From contig AP021858.1 in assembly GCA_017347465.1 (NCBI GenBank), forward strand, positions 186,001 through 250,000: a stretch of 64,000 nt of DNA, read 5' to 3'. The translations under genes were made by a program, and so were the position numbers. This DNA is from Candidatus Nitrosymbiomonas proteolyticus (GTDB lineage: Bacteria > Armatimonadota > Fimbriimonadia > Fimbriimonadales > Fimbriimonadaceae). A model generated the notes under the pieces. The model did no database searches. It saw only the letters and a program-made list of their open reading frames with translations, and was not told the origin of the DNA. Below, piece after piece: positions 17,383 through 25,253 of the stretch (positions are counted from its first letter, which is position 1; the number at the start of each line of letters is the position of its first letter).

Positions 17383-17919
17383 TGAATCCGCCGGGCGACT
17401 TCCGCAGCCGGGAATGCCTGGAGGTTTTGAAGCGAGCCGACGTCGTCGTCACCAACCCGCCCTTCTCCCTGTTCCGCGAGTACGTCGCCCAGCTCGTGGA
17501 GCACGGCAAGCAGTTCCTGATCATCGGCTCGAAGAACGCGATCACCACCAAAGAGGTCTTCAAGCTGATCAAAGAGAACAAGCTCTGGCTCGGCGTCGGC
17601 TTCAACGCCGGCAACGCCACCTTCGAGATTCCGAAGGAGAACGTGCGCGACTTCGCTTCGGGGGTCTACGACGAGAAGACCGGCCTCGTCAAGTTCCGCA
17701 ACGTCGGCTGGTTCACGAACATGGACTTCGAGGAGCGCCACCAGGACATCCCGCTCTTCAAGCAGTATTCGCCGGAGGCGTATCCGACCTACGACAACTA
17801 CGATGCGATCGAAGTGGGCAAGGTCGCCGACATCCCGGCCTCATCTGGCACAGGCGCACCCCAAGGGCTGTGCAGTTCGTAATGTAAGATAGGCTTCCCA
17901 GGCAAGGACAATCCAGCTC

Positions 17920-18810
17920 ATGCCCCTCACCGACCGACTCGACGAAACCATCCTCAGCATCCTAAACGGGGCTGCCGAGAAGTTGGAAACGAAGCTGGAT
18001 GCCAACGTCATGACGTACCTTGGCCCGATCCACGAAGTCTTCCTCAACGAGTTTCGTAACTTCGTGGAGCACCTCGCTCAAAGCAAGAAACCCCGCCTCG
18101 CCATGCTGATCAAGACCGGCGGGGGCAGTGCGCAGGCAGCCGAGAAGATGGTCGAGATCATGCGCCATCACTACAAGGAGGTCTGGTTCGTCGTCCCCGA
18201 CTTCGCCATGTCGGCAGGCACCATTCTCGTGCTTTCCGGCGATAAGGTCTGGATGGACTACTCGTCCTCCCTCGGGCCGGTCGACCCGCAAGTGCTCGTG
18301 ACCATTCAAGGCAACCAACAGTACGTGCCGGCCCTCGGCCATCTTGACAAAGTCGCGGAACTCATCGAGAAAAGTCGCCAAGGCACGTTGACAAATGCCG
18401 AGTTCGCCATCTTGAGGGATCAGAACCTGGCCGTTCTGCGTTCATACGAACAGGCCAGGGACCTCTCGATCAACCTGCTCGAAGAGTGGCTGGTGAAGTT
18501 CAAGTTCAAGACCTGGGCCAAGCACCGGACCGACCCTGCCAAGGTCGGGAAGAAGGTCACCGACGACGAAAAGAAGGCTCGGGCCAAGGAAATCGCTGCC
18601 CTTCTCTGCGACAACAAAGTCTGGCACTCCCACGGGCGCTTGATCGGGCACGACAGGCTGCGGGACGTCGTGCGGCTTGAGATCGACGACTACTCCGCCG
18701 ATCTTGAAATGAGGGCCCTGATCCGCGAATATCACGACCCGCTGAACGAATATGCAGCTAGAATGGGTCAACAGTTTTGTCTACACTCGAAAAACCGGAG
18801 CACGCTATGA
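17920..18810 (+). CDS. ClpP-class serine protease, SDH_sah family
   Basis: 296 residues of the SDH_sah (serine dehydrogenase proteinase) family, related to SppA/ClpP folds. The nucleophile region is FAMSAGTILVLSGDKVWMD (Ser near residue 91, preceded by the oxyanion strand LIKTGGGSAQ), followed by SSLGPVDPQV. The C-terminal block DNKVWHSHGRLIGHDRLRD and tail CLHSKN are family hallmarks. No signal peptide, so it is probably cytosolic or membrane-associated. ATGA overlap with the next small gene suggests an operon. Substrate unknown. Confidence 0.85.
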   Translation: MPLTDRLDETILSILNGAAEKLETKLDANVMTYLGPIHEVFLNEFRNFVEHLAQSKKPRLAMLIKTGGGSAQAAEKMVEIMRHHYKEVWFVVPDFAMSAGTILVLSGDKVWMDYSSSLGPVDPQVLVTIQGNQQYVPALGHLDKVAELIEKSRQGTLTNAEFAILRDQNLAVLRSYEQARDLSINLLEEWLVKFKFKTWAKHRTDPAKVGKKVTDDEKKARAKEIAALLCDNKVWHSHGRLIGHDRLRDVVRLEIDDYSADLEMRALIREYHDPLNEYAARMGQQFCLHSKNRSTL

Positions 18811-19016
18811 GAACCGCCGACAACGAAATCACCAAGGCCGTCGAAGCCATCCAAAACGACCAGGCGCTTGAGAGTGAGTTTCAGGCTGCCGCAGGTTCAA
18901 TGGAGGATTTCTACCAGCGCATGCTCGCTGCCGGCATCGCCCGCAAGGAAGACTACAACATAGTCGCCACCGGCGAAGCCAGCCACCTAGACGTTTCCTT
19001 CCTGATCCGCACCTGA
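18807..19016 (+). CDS. Small acidic hypothetical protein, 69 aa
   Basis: Not recognised. It starts at the ATG overlapping the protease stop (ATGA) with CGGAG 5 nt upstream. It is predicted mainly helical (EITKAVEAIQNDQALESEFQ) with a Met/Gly-containing middle and a DYNIVATG segment. Coupling to the protease suggests a partner or substrate-related role, which is inference only. Confidence 0.6.
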   Translation: MRTADNEITKAVEAIQNDQALESEFQAAAGSMEDFYQRMLAAGIARKEDYNIVATGEASHLDVSFLIRT

Positions 19017-19040
19017 AGTCCGCGGTTGCCCGCGTTCCGC

Positions 19041-19145
19041 CTGCTCCCGCACCCCCGACAACTGCTCCCGTCACCCTCACAATTGCTCCCGCGACCCCGA
19101 CAATGGCTCCCGTCACCCCGGCGAGAGCTTCCGTCAGGGCAGGAA
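19041..19145. repeat. 21-bp tandem repeat, about five units
   Basis: Units start at 19041, 19062, 19083 and 19104 with CTGCTCCCG-type starts and ACCCCGACAA-type ends; the fifth (19125) is degenerate. The period is 7 codons and gives a T-x-A-P-V-T-P type peptide in one plus frame, but no start codon or homology supports a gene. Confidence 0.65.
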
Positions 19146-19175
19146 TCTCGGCTGTCGGGGTTAGAATAAGCTCTT

Positions 19176-19268
19176 ATGGCAAGAATCAAGCGGGATGGGC
19201 CCGGCCTCCGGGACCAATTGACGCAGGCGAGCGCCGGCATCACCGCCAACTCTTGGCGGCCAGTTTAG
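19176..19268 (+). pseudogene. N-terminal fragment, probably of an fnIII-type protein
   Basis: ATG at 19176 opens MARIKRDGPGLRDQL and continues to ANSWRPV, where a stop codon arises at the edge of the repeat element that flanks the transposase. The peptide resembles the start of small fnIII proteins, and an fnIII piece lies on the far side of the element at 19946. I infer one gene split by the element. Confidence 0.4.
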
Positions 19269-19905
19269 GCCCAACGGGCCGATCATCCAACAGCGAAGGG
19301 CGAAGCCCTGGATAGGAACCGGACAACCCCCAGCGGGCTGAAGGCCCGCGATTCAGTCCCAGAAATACCGCTCGTCGAACTCCATCCCCGCCTCCCGCAA
19401 CATGCCCCGAAGCTCGTCCTGGAAGGAAATCTTTCGGTGGTGCTCTTCTTGGCCCTTGATGTACGCGATCACGCCGTCCGCCTCCATCGGCCCTACCGAA
19501 AACGCCCCATATCCGGCCTGCCAAGTAAATGCGGCGACGCCCTTGGTCTTCATCCACTTCGAGGTGCTCGTCTTCGTCTTCTCAATCACTTGGGCGAGGG
19601 ACATCTTGCGGGAGAGTCGAAAGAGGATGTGGACGTGGTCCTCGACGCCGCCCGTTTGGATCGAGGGGCATCCGATGTTCGCAAGAACCCCGACGATATA
19701 GGGATGCAGCTCCTGCCGGATCGTCGGGGTAAGCCAAGGGGTTCGTTCCTTCGTGCTGAAGACGGCGTGGACGAGGACAGTGGCGAGAGATTGCGGCATG
19801 TCTGTCGATTGTATCGCGGCCCTTCAGGCCGCCGGACATTCTGGGGCGTGCGTTTACCAGGGCTTCGCCCTTCGCTGGTGAATGCTCGCCCCTTTGGGGC
19901 TAGGC
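19266..19905. mobile_element. REP-transposase unit: RAYT gene between inverted repeat elements
   Basis: Left repeat 19266-19345 (TTTAGGCCCAACGGGCCGAT, then CAGCGAAGGGCGAAGCCCTG) and right repeat 19815-19905 are the same element in opposite orientation. Each has two short hairpins: GGCCC/GGGCC and AGGGC/GCCCT. Between them is a single Y1 transposase gene on the minus strand. This matches the REP/RAYT arrangement, in which the encoded transposase acts on flanking palindromes. Confidence 0.8.
19353..19799 (-). CDS. REP-associated tyrosine transposase (Y1_Tnp, RAYT)
   Basis: 148 residues of the IS200/RAYT-like Y1_Tnp family. The HUH motif is GVEDHVHILFRLSRK (His pair in HVH) near residue 57, and the catalytic tyrosine is in VIAYIKGQEEHHRK near 115. 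Also visible are VHAVFSTKERTPWL at the start, KTSTSKWMKTKG and the aromatic TWQAGYGAFSVGP. The length is typical. The start at 19799 is the family start MPQSLATVLVH. Inverted copies of a palindromic element lie on both sides. Confidence 0.9.
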   Translation of the reverse strand: MPQSLATVLVHAVFSTKERTPWLTPTIRQELHPYIVGVLANIGCPSIQTGGVEDHVHILFRLSRKMSLAQVIEKTKTSTSKWMKTKGVAAFTWQAGYGAFSVGPMEADGVIAYIKGQEEHHRKISFQDELRGMLREAGMEFDERYFWD

Positions 19906-19933
19906 TGGCAGCGACCTTGGTCGACACTCATGT

Positions 19934-19939
19934 TACAAT
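19934..19939 (+). promoter_or_regulatory. -10 box of a leaderless promoter
   Basis: TACAAT lies 6 nt before the ATG at 19946. Confidence 0.45.
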
Positions 19940-19945
19940 GATCTG

Positions 19946-20197
19946 ATGGCTACTATGGAAAGGCCCGGCTCGTTGAAGCTGGATTGGGAGCCGATCGAGG
20001 GCGCATCGTATGAGGTGCAGTGGTCCTCGGTCTCGAACTTCGCGACGATCGCGGGCTCGGCGACTTCGGCTTCGGCGTCGGACTACGTGTTTTCGGGCCT
20101 GGTTCCGGGGACTCAGTATTGGTCGCGCGTGCGGCCGATCCGGGGCGGGCAGACGGAGCAATGGTCCGACCCTGCGACGCGGGTTGCGCGGGTTTAG
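19946..20197 (+). CDS. Short fibronectin type III domain protein
   Basis: 83 residues forming a single fnIII-like domain: SLKLDWEPIEGASYEVQWS, DYVFSGLVPGTQYWSRVRPI and a final WSDPATRV. It lacks a signal peptide. It follows the right repeat of the transposase unit by 40 bp, and MARIKRDGPGLRDQL before the left repeat may be its missing N-terminus. It may be expressed from the TACAAT box 6 nt upstream, or may only be a remnant. Confidence 0.6.
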   Translation: MATMERPGSLKLDWEPIEGASYEVQWSSVSNFATIAGSATSASASDYVFSGLVPGTQYWSRVRPIRGGQTEQWSDPATRVARV

Positions 20198-20209
20198 GGG
20201 GAACAAGAT

Positions 20210-20560
20210 ATGAAGCTAATTGTATCAAGGAACCAATCAGACATGAAGGGGCTCCTCGGCGGCCACAAGGGCGTGAAGTTCAATCTACGTGCTCATGTCC
20301 AGTTAACACCTGAGGAACAGCAATTGGCTGAGCGCTACATGATCCTGAAGAAATGGCTTCCGACCGAGCTCGCTGCGGGCATGATGGGTGCCAAAAAAGT
20401 GCCGGAGTTTGGCGACCTCTTAACGCCTGTCGCCTTCGAGTACGAGAGCCTAGAGGTCCTTCTTGAAAAGGAAGAAGAGCTAAAGAAGGTTTGCGCAGGC
20501 GTGAAGAATTACATCGACGTCGCTCGCTCTTTCGGCGGGCAGGACGTCTTTGAGTTCTAG
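20210..20560 (+). CDS. Hypothetical protein, 116 aa
   Basis: Not recognised by function. GGGGAA precedes the ATG. The N-terminal half (GLLGGHKGVKFNLRAHVQLT) reads as beta-strands and a helical half follows (EYESLEVLLEKEEELKKVC and NYIDVARSFGGQDVFEF). Soluble, no signal peptide. It lies between the fnIII piece and the next small gene, on the same strand. Confidence 0.6.
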   Translation: MKLIVSRNQSDMKGLLGGHKGVKFNLRAHVQLTPEEQQLAERYMILKKWLPTELAAGMMGAKKVPEFGDLLTPVAFEYESLEVLLEKEEELKKVCAGVKNYIDVARSFGGQDVFEF

Positions 20561-20579
20561 TTGCTCACTGGGAGAAACG

Positions 20580-20813
20580 ATGGGAATCGTCAAGGGTCGA
20601 GTAGTAACGAGAACCGGTAGTCCGGTGCCAAACGCCACTGTGCGAGGGAACGTTGGTGGTTTGATGGGTGGATTCGTAACTTCCAAGACCGATCGCGAAG
20701 GGCGATTTGTACTGAACTATTCCGGGGTTGGGAGACTAGAATATGTCTCGGTCGAAGGCGGCGAGCGCGAGAATAACGTGGCAAGTGGTTCGGATTTGAC
20801 ACTCTACAAGTAG
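20580..20813 (+). CDS. Carboxypeptidase-regulatory-like domain protein, 77 aa
   Basis: A single small beta-sandwich domain: GIVKGRVVTRTGSPVPNATV at the start is the usual pattern of carboxypeptidase regulatory-like (CarboxypepD_reg) domains, followed by SKTDREGRFVLNYSGVG. GGGAGAAAC precedes the ATG at 20580. No signal peptide is present, unusual for this fold in exported proteins, so the gene may be a fragment. Confidence 0.6.
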   Translation: MGIVKGRVVTRTGSPVPNATVRGNVGGLMGGFVTSKTDREGRFVLNYSGVGRLEYVSVEGGERENNVASGSDLTLYK

Positions 20814-20892
20814 TCACCAACCAATGAAAATCGACCTCAAGAACATCACCGTCCGCGAGCTGGTCGAGGGCTACGTCGACAAGGCGGAAGAG

Positions 20893-20986
20893 GGGGTTCG
20901 CGGGCAGCTTCGCAGACCCCCACCCAGTTCGCTCCGCTCACTGACCTCCCCCTCTCACTGCGCTCCAAGGGGAGGGCGGCAAGCTG
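20893..20986. repeat. Hairpin insertion in the DUF262/HNH gene
   Basis: Two hairpins: GGGGGTTCGCGG with AGACCCCC, and ACCTCCCCCT with AAGGGGAGG. It replaces a few codons between EEGV and GGKLNIRP and shifts the frame. Confidence 0.65.
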
Positions 20987-21121
20987 AACATCCGCCCCGC
21001 CTACCAGCGCGAATTCATCTACAAGGACAAGCAGCGTAACGAGGTCATCCACACCGTGCGCAAGGGCTTCCCGCTCAACACGATGTATTGGGTGGTGGCT
21101 GGGAACTCGGATGCGCAGACG

Positions 21122-21180
21122 GAGAACCCCTCACCCCCTGACCCCCTCTCCCCGCCATTCATCGGGGAGAGGGGGAGTTT
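21122..21180. repeat. Palindromic element E, copy 2
   Basis: CCCTCTCCCCGCCATTCATC followed by GGGGAGAGGGGG. It is the same sequence, in reverse orientation, as 16366-16425. It lies just before the DGQQRT motif of the DUF262 domain and shifts the frame. Confidence 0.8.
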
Positions 21181-22065
21181 TATGAGCTGATGGACGGGCA
21201 GCAGCGCACGATCAGCCTCTGCCAGTACGTCGCGGGCGACTTCGCCATCGAGATCGAAAGGACGCCCTACTTCTTCGGCAACCTCACCGCCGAGCGGCAG
21301 AATCAGATCCTGGACTACGAGCTCCAGATCTACATTTGCGAGGGGACCGACCAGGAAAAGCTCGACTGGTTCAAGATCATCAACATCGCGGGCGAGAAGC
21401 TGACCGACCAGGAGCTTCGCAACGCGATCTACACCGGCCCCTGGCTCGCCGATGCCAAGCGTTGGTTCAGCAAGACGGCCTGTCCGGCCTATCAGATCGG
21501 CGAGAAGTACGTCAACGGCTCCCCCATCCGGCAGGAGTTCTTGGAGAGGGCGCTGGAATGGATCACGGGCGGCAAGGACGAGGTTGTTGAAAAGTGCATG
21601 GCCGTCCACCAGCACGACGCCGATGCCCAGGAGCTTTGGCAGCACTATCAGGCGGTGCTCGACTGGGTGAAGCGAGTCTTCCCGAACTACCGAAAGGAGA
21701 TGAAGGGCCTGGACTGGGGCAAGTTCTACCGCGACCACGGCCAGAGAAAGGACCTGAACGCGGCAACACTCGAGGCGCGGATCAAGGAACTCATCGATGA
21801 CGACGAAGTGCAAAGCGTCAAGGGAATCTACGAGTACCTACTGACGACCAACGAAAAGACCCTGAACCTGCGGACCTTCGACGACAGGATGAAGCGGAAG
21901 GTGTACGAGCAGCAAAGCGGCGTTTGCCCGGACTGCAGAAAGCCGTTCGATATCTCCGCGATGGAAGCCGACCACATCGTTCCTTGGCACAAGGGCGGGA
22001 AGACGGTCTTTGAGAACTGCCAGATGCGTTGCCTGCCATGCAACCGGGCGAAGAGCGGGAAGTAG

Positions 22066-22174
22066 CGGAACTGCCCGTCCTTCGCTCCGCGAAACGCAAC
22101 GGACATGGGGAGATTGTAGCGGACGGGCAGGAGCTTCTGAAAGGCTCAAACTTCCTGGTAGCATGGAAGCCACC
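22066..22174. other. Intergenic stretch before the Gfo/Idh gene
   Basis: Holds an inverted repeat CTGCCCGTCC (22070) / GGACGGGCAG (22120) with a ~40 nt loop, and a TAGCAT box (22159-22164) 10 nt before the ATG at 22175. No gene seen. Confidence 0.35.
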
Positions 22175-23593
22175 ATGTCGGACAAAGTTCCTCGTCGGGA
22201 GTTTCTCAAGGCAGCGGGCGCGGCAAGCCTCGCCGCGGCAGCCTCGGTATCGGTCGGCAGCGGCGGCTCGCCCAAGACACCGCGCATCCCTGAAAGCCCC
22301 CAGAAATCGACCATGATCGGCTACGCAGCGCCCCAACTCGATGCCGTCCGCCTCGGGTTCATCGGGGTCGGCGCGAGGGGTTCGGGGCACGCCGCCCAGA
22401 TGCTCGCTCTCGAGGGCGTCGAGATCAAGGCGATTTGCGACCTTTACAAGGACTGGGCCGACCGCTCCGCCAAGCGCTGCGTCGACGCCGGACGCCCCGC
22501 GCCCACCGTGTACGTCAACGGCAGCGATGAGTACAAGCGATTGCTGGCCCGGGACGACATCGACGCGGTAATCATCTCGACGCCTTGGGAAGAACACGCC
22601 CGGATGGCCATCGACGCCATGAAGGCGGGCAAGCACGCCTTCGTCGAGGTCCCCGCCTGCGTTACGCTCGAAGAGTGCTGGGAACTGGTCGAAACCTCCG
22701 AAGCCACGCGCCGGCACTGCATGATGATGGAGAACGTGAATTACGGCCGCGAGGAACTGATGGTCCTCAACATGTGCCGCATGGGGCTCCTCGGTGAGAC
22801 GCTGCATGGCGAAGCGGCCTACATTCATGACCTTCGAGGGCAGATGCACGAGGTGCAGCGAGGAACCGGATCGTGGCGAACGGTTCACTACACCAAGCGC
22901 AACGGCAACCTCTACCCGACGCACGGGTTTGGCCCGGTTTGCTGGTACATGAACGTCAATCGGGGCGACCGCCTCGATTACCTTTCGAGCGTCTCCAGCA
23001 ACTCGCGCGTCCGCGCCGAATATGCCAAGCGGAACTTCCCCCCCGACCACAAATGGAACCGGATGAAGTTCGTTTGTGGAGACATCAGCACGACGATCGT
23101 GCGGACGGTGATGGGCAAGACGATCATGGTCCAATGGGACGAGCAGTTGCCTCGGCCGTACAACCGGTTGAACCTGATCCAGGGGACGAAAGGCGTTTGG
23201 GGAGGGTTTCCCAGTCGGCTGGTCTTGGAGGGCCCGGCCGGTTCGGATGAGGCGGGCGCCCACCTTTTGACGAAATCGGCGGATTCGTGGACGCAAGGCG
23301 CCGACCTCAACCCGTTTTTCGAGAGGTACGACCACCCGCTTTGGAAGAAGGTCGCTGCGTTGCCTTCCAATCAGGGCGGGCACGGAGGGATGGACTTCGT
23401 GATGCTCTGGCGCATCATCTATTGTCTCCGCAATGGACTGCCCCTCGATCAGGATGTTTACGACGCCGCGGCTTGGACCTGCATCTCGCCCCTCTCAGAG
23501 AAATCGGTGGCGAACCGGGGTCAAAGCATCGACATCCCCGACTTCACACGGGGGCAATGGGCCTCAGCGAAGCCGGTGGACTTGGGCACGTAA
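22175..23593 (+). CDS. Gfo/Idh/MocA family protein, GH109-like, Tat-exported
   Basis: 472 residues. A twin-arginine signal (PRREFLKAAGAASLAAA) opens the protein. The NAD-binding loop GFIGVGARGSGHAAQML is near residue 60 and the family EVP motif in HAFVEVPACVTLEEC near 160. GH109 features follow: ENVNYGREELMVLNM, GNLYPTHGFGPV and a HGGMDF block near the C-terminus. GH109 enzymes hydrolyse glycosides by an NAD-dependent redox mechanism. ATG 22175 is preferred (GGAAG 5-6 nt upstream); 22163 is possible. Substrate is not predictable. Confidence 0.85.
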   Translation: MSDKVPRREFLKAAGAASLAAAASVSVGSGGSPKTPRIPESPQKSTMIGYAAPQLDAVRLGFIGVGARGSGHAAQMLALEGVEIKAICDLYKDWADRSAKRCVDAGRPAPTVYVNGSDEYKRLLARDDIDAVIISTPWEEHARMAIDAMKAGKHAFVEVPACVTLEECWELVETSEATRRHCMMMENVNYGREELMVLNMCRMGLLGETLHGEAAYIHDLRGQMHEVQRGTGSWRTVHYTKRNGNLYPTHGFGPVCWYMNVNRGDRLDYLSSVSSNSRVRAEYAKRNFPPDHKWNRMKFVCGDISTTIVRTVMGKTIMVQWDEQLPRPYNRLNLIQGTKGVWGGFPSRLVLEGPAGSDEAGAHLLTKSADSWTQGADLNPFFERYDHPLWKKVAALPSNQGGHGGMDFVMLWRIIYCLRNGLPLDQDVYDAAAWTCISPLSEKSVANRGQSIDIPDFTRGQWASAKPVDLGT

Positions 23594-23599
23594 CCCCAC

Positions 23600-25102
23600 T
23601 CAGTCCCCATCCTGCTTGCTGGCGGGACGAGTACGAAGCGCCGCCCAAGTGCGGAGTTCTTCGATGTCCTCTCGCATCATCACGCTAAGGGGCACGATCG
23701 ACTTCGCTTCGGTCACCAGGTCGGCCATGGTGAGTTCGCGGTCGTCCGCAAACGCCAGGTGCAACGCACCCACCACGACCTGCTCGATCTCCGCGCCGCT
23801 GTAACCGCGCGTGTGCTCGGCGAGCTTCGGCAAATCAAACTGCGCGGGGTCCCGTTTGCGCTTCTTCAGATGGATTTGGAAAATCTGCCTTCTTTCCTCA
23901 GCGTCGGGAAGGTCGACGAAGAAAATCTCGTCGAACCTGCCTTTTCGTAGCATCTCCGGCGGCAACTTCGTAACGTCGTTGGCCGTGGAAATCAAGAACA
24001 CGGGCCGGGTTTTCTCTTGCATCCAGGTGAGGAACGTCGAGAACACCCTTGCCGTAGTGCCGCTGTCGCTGACCCCGCTTCCCGCCATCCCGGAAAAACC
24101 CTTCTCCATCTCGTCCATCCACAAAATGCAGGGAGCGACGGATTCGGCGATACGAATCGCCCGGCGCATGTTTTCTTCGCTCTGGCCGACGAGGCTGCCA
24201 AAGATCCGCCCCACGTCCATTTTCAACATCGGCAGGCTCCAATGCGCGGCGACGGCTTTCGCCAAGAGCGACTTTCCGCAGCCCTGCACACCGAGAATCA
24301 GGATTCCTTTGGGAACGGGAATGCCGAACGCCTTGGCCTTTTCGGTGAAGCTCTTCCTTCGCACTTCGAGCCACTGCTTGAGGTACTCCATCCCTCCCAC
24401 GTCCTTGAGGGTGTGCTCCGCAGGGTAGTACTCGAGCAGCCCCGACTTGCGGACGATCTGTTTCTTCTCTTCGAGCACGACCTCGACATCGAACTTCCGT
24501 TTCTCGACGAAACTGCGGGCGAAGACGTTCTCAATTTCGTCCAGAGTCAGCCCTTGAGCCGATTTGACGATCAGTTCGCGGTCGGCCTTCGTGAGCTTGG
24601 ACTGCACCTTGGGGTCATCTCTTACCGCGGCGACGACCGAATCGAGACAATCCGAGATCTGCTGGGCGTTCGGCAGTCCGAATTCGACGACGGTCACGTC
24701 TTTTTCGAGTTCGACGGGCAAGCTCAGGATAGGTCCAACGAGGATCAGCGTCGTAGCCCTCCCGCGCAGCCGATGGGCGAGGTCGCGCAGTAAGCGCACG
24801 ACTCGGTAGTCCTTCATGTAGGGGTGGAAGTCGCGCAAGGCGAACACCGAACCCTCAGGCGCCTCATGGACCAGCGCGAGCGCTTCGAGTTCTCCCGGCA
24901 GCGTGGTCGGGTTGGGAGGACCGCTGGTCCGATTGACGGGCGGCCTCATTCCCTGCGTTACCGACCAGGTATGGAGCTTCCTCTTGAGCTCGGAGCAAAC
25001 CCCTTGGAGCGCCGTTTCCAACCTCCGCTCTTCCCAGGTGGTCACATAGAGAATCGGGTATTTGGCCCGAATGAGGATTTCGATCTCGCGAACGGAGTCC
25101 AT
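23600..25102 (-). CDS. AAA+ ATPase, Ycf46-like
   Basis: 500 residues. The N-terminal half (1-210) is the Ycf46-type region (IEILIRAKYPILYVTTWEER, GSVFALRDFHPYM). The AAA+ module has Walker A GVQGCGKS near residue 270, Walker B CILWMDEMEKG near 330, sensor 1 ISTANDVTKLPPEMLRKGRF and the arginine finger in KGRFDEIF. Related proteins in chloroplasts and cyanobacteria affect photosynthesis/CO2 regulation, but the bacterial role is unknown. No peptidase domain, so it is probably a remodelling ATPase. TAGCAT lies 9 nt before the start. Confidence 0.88.
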   Translation of the reverse strand: MDSVREIEILIRAKYPILYVTTWEERRLETALQGVCSELKRKLHTWSVTQGMRPPVNRTSGPPNPTTLPGELEALALVHEAPEGSVFALRDFHPYMKDYRVVRLLRDLAHRLRGRATTLILVGPILSLPVELEKDVTVVEFGLPNAQQISDCLDSVVAAVRDDPKVQSKLTKADRELIVKSAQGLTLDEIENVFARSFVEKRKFDVEVVLEEKKQIVRKSGLLEYYPAEHTLKDVGGMEYLKQWLEVRRKSFTEKAKAFGIPVPKGILILGVQGCGKSLLAKAVAAHWSLPMLKMDVGRIFGSLVGQSEENMRRAIRIAESVAPCILWMDEMEKGFSGMAGSGVSDSGTTARVFSTFLTWMQEKTRPVFLISTANDVTKLPPEMLRKGRFDEIFFVDLPDAEERRQIFQIHLKKRKRDPAQFDLPKLAEHTRGYSGAEIEQVVVGALHLAFADDRELTMADLVTEAKSIVPLSVMMREDIEELRTWAALRTRPASKQDGD

Positions 25103-25111
25103 CTTTCCACG

Positions 25112-25117
25112 ATGCTA
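25112..25117 (-). promoter_or_regulatory. -10 box of a leaderless promoter
   Basis: TAGCAT on the minus strand, 9 nt before the ATG at 25102. Confidence 0.4.
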
Positions 25118-25253
25118 CCTCGGAGGATCGAAAAGACCCAGGAAGTGGGCTTCGCGCGGCAGGGGACTATGCAATTCTTGTCGAAAGAGATAGAATGATC
25201 GGGAATCGCCTTCCAAGCGGATGAACGCGAAGGCTTAGTGAGGTATCAAGGAT

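Larger units (their letters stand above)
15869..17882 (+). pseudogene. EcoRI-type adenine DNA methyltransferase, broken by several insertions
   Basis: N-terminal part (15869-16050) matches the M.EcoRI family: AAKQDEFYTQLADIANELK and VVLCNCDDPFESNFF. A second piece, GSPIVGGQLPLI, is at 16303-16338, a third, HLVEINEVPDLNEDGA, at ~16443-16490, and the C-terminal part (17390-17845) has GDFRSRECLEVLKRADVVV then the catalytic NPPF motif, SLFREYVAQLVEHGK, FLIIGSKNAIT and WFTNMDFEERHQD. Between the pieces lie repeat family A (~16051-16295), a palindromic element (~16366-16425) and a complete Mrr-type gene (16516-17382). The first two insertions keep the frame open to 16519; the Mrr gene then splits it. 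The 3' end is also truncated after KVADIPA. Activity is unlikely. Confidence 0.8.
20824..22065 (+). pseudogene. DUF262/HNH endonuclease gene with two palindromic insertions
   Basis: Pieces of one GmrSD-like protein: ITVRELVEGYVDKAEEGV (20824-20892), then KLNIRPAYQREFIYKDKQ and VIHTVRKGFPLNTMYWVVAG (20988-21108), then ELMDGQQRTISLCQYV onward (21181-22065). The C-terminal HNH domain is VCPDCRKPFDISAMEADHI then VPWHKGG and MRCLPCNRAKSG. The stretches at ~20893-20986 and ~21122-21180 are repeat insertions and both shift the frame. The last piece is a 291-residue open frame (from 21190) and could still be made as an isolated fragment. Such proteins defend against modified phage DNA. Confidence 0.8.

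Noticed and set aside
19041-19145. Coding tandem repeat protein
   Set aside because: No start codon with a ribosome binding site and no domain; kept only as a repeat.
21818-23383. 521-codon minus-strand frame
   Set aside because: Antisense to the Gfo/Idh gene and the HNH fragment.
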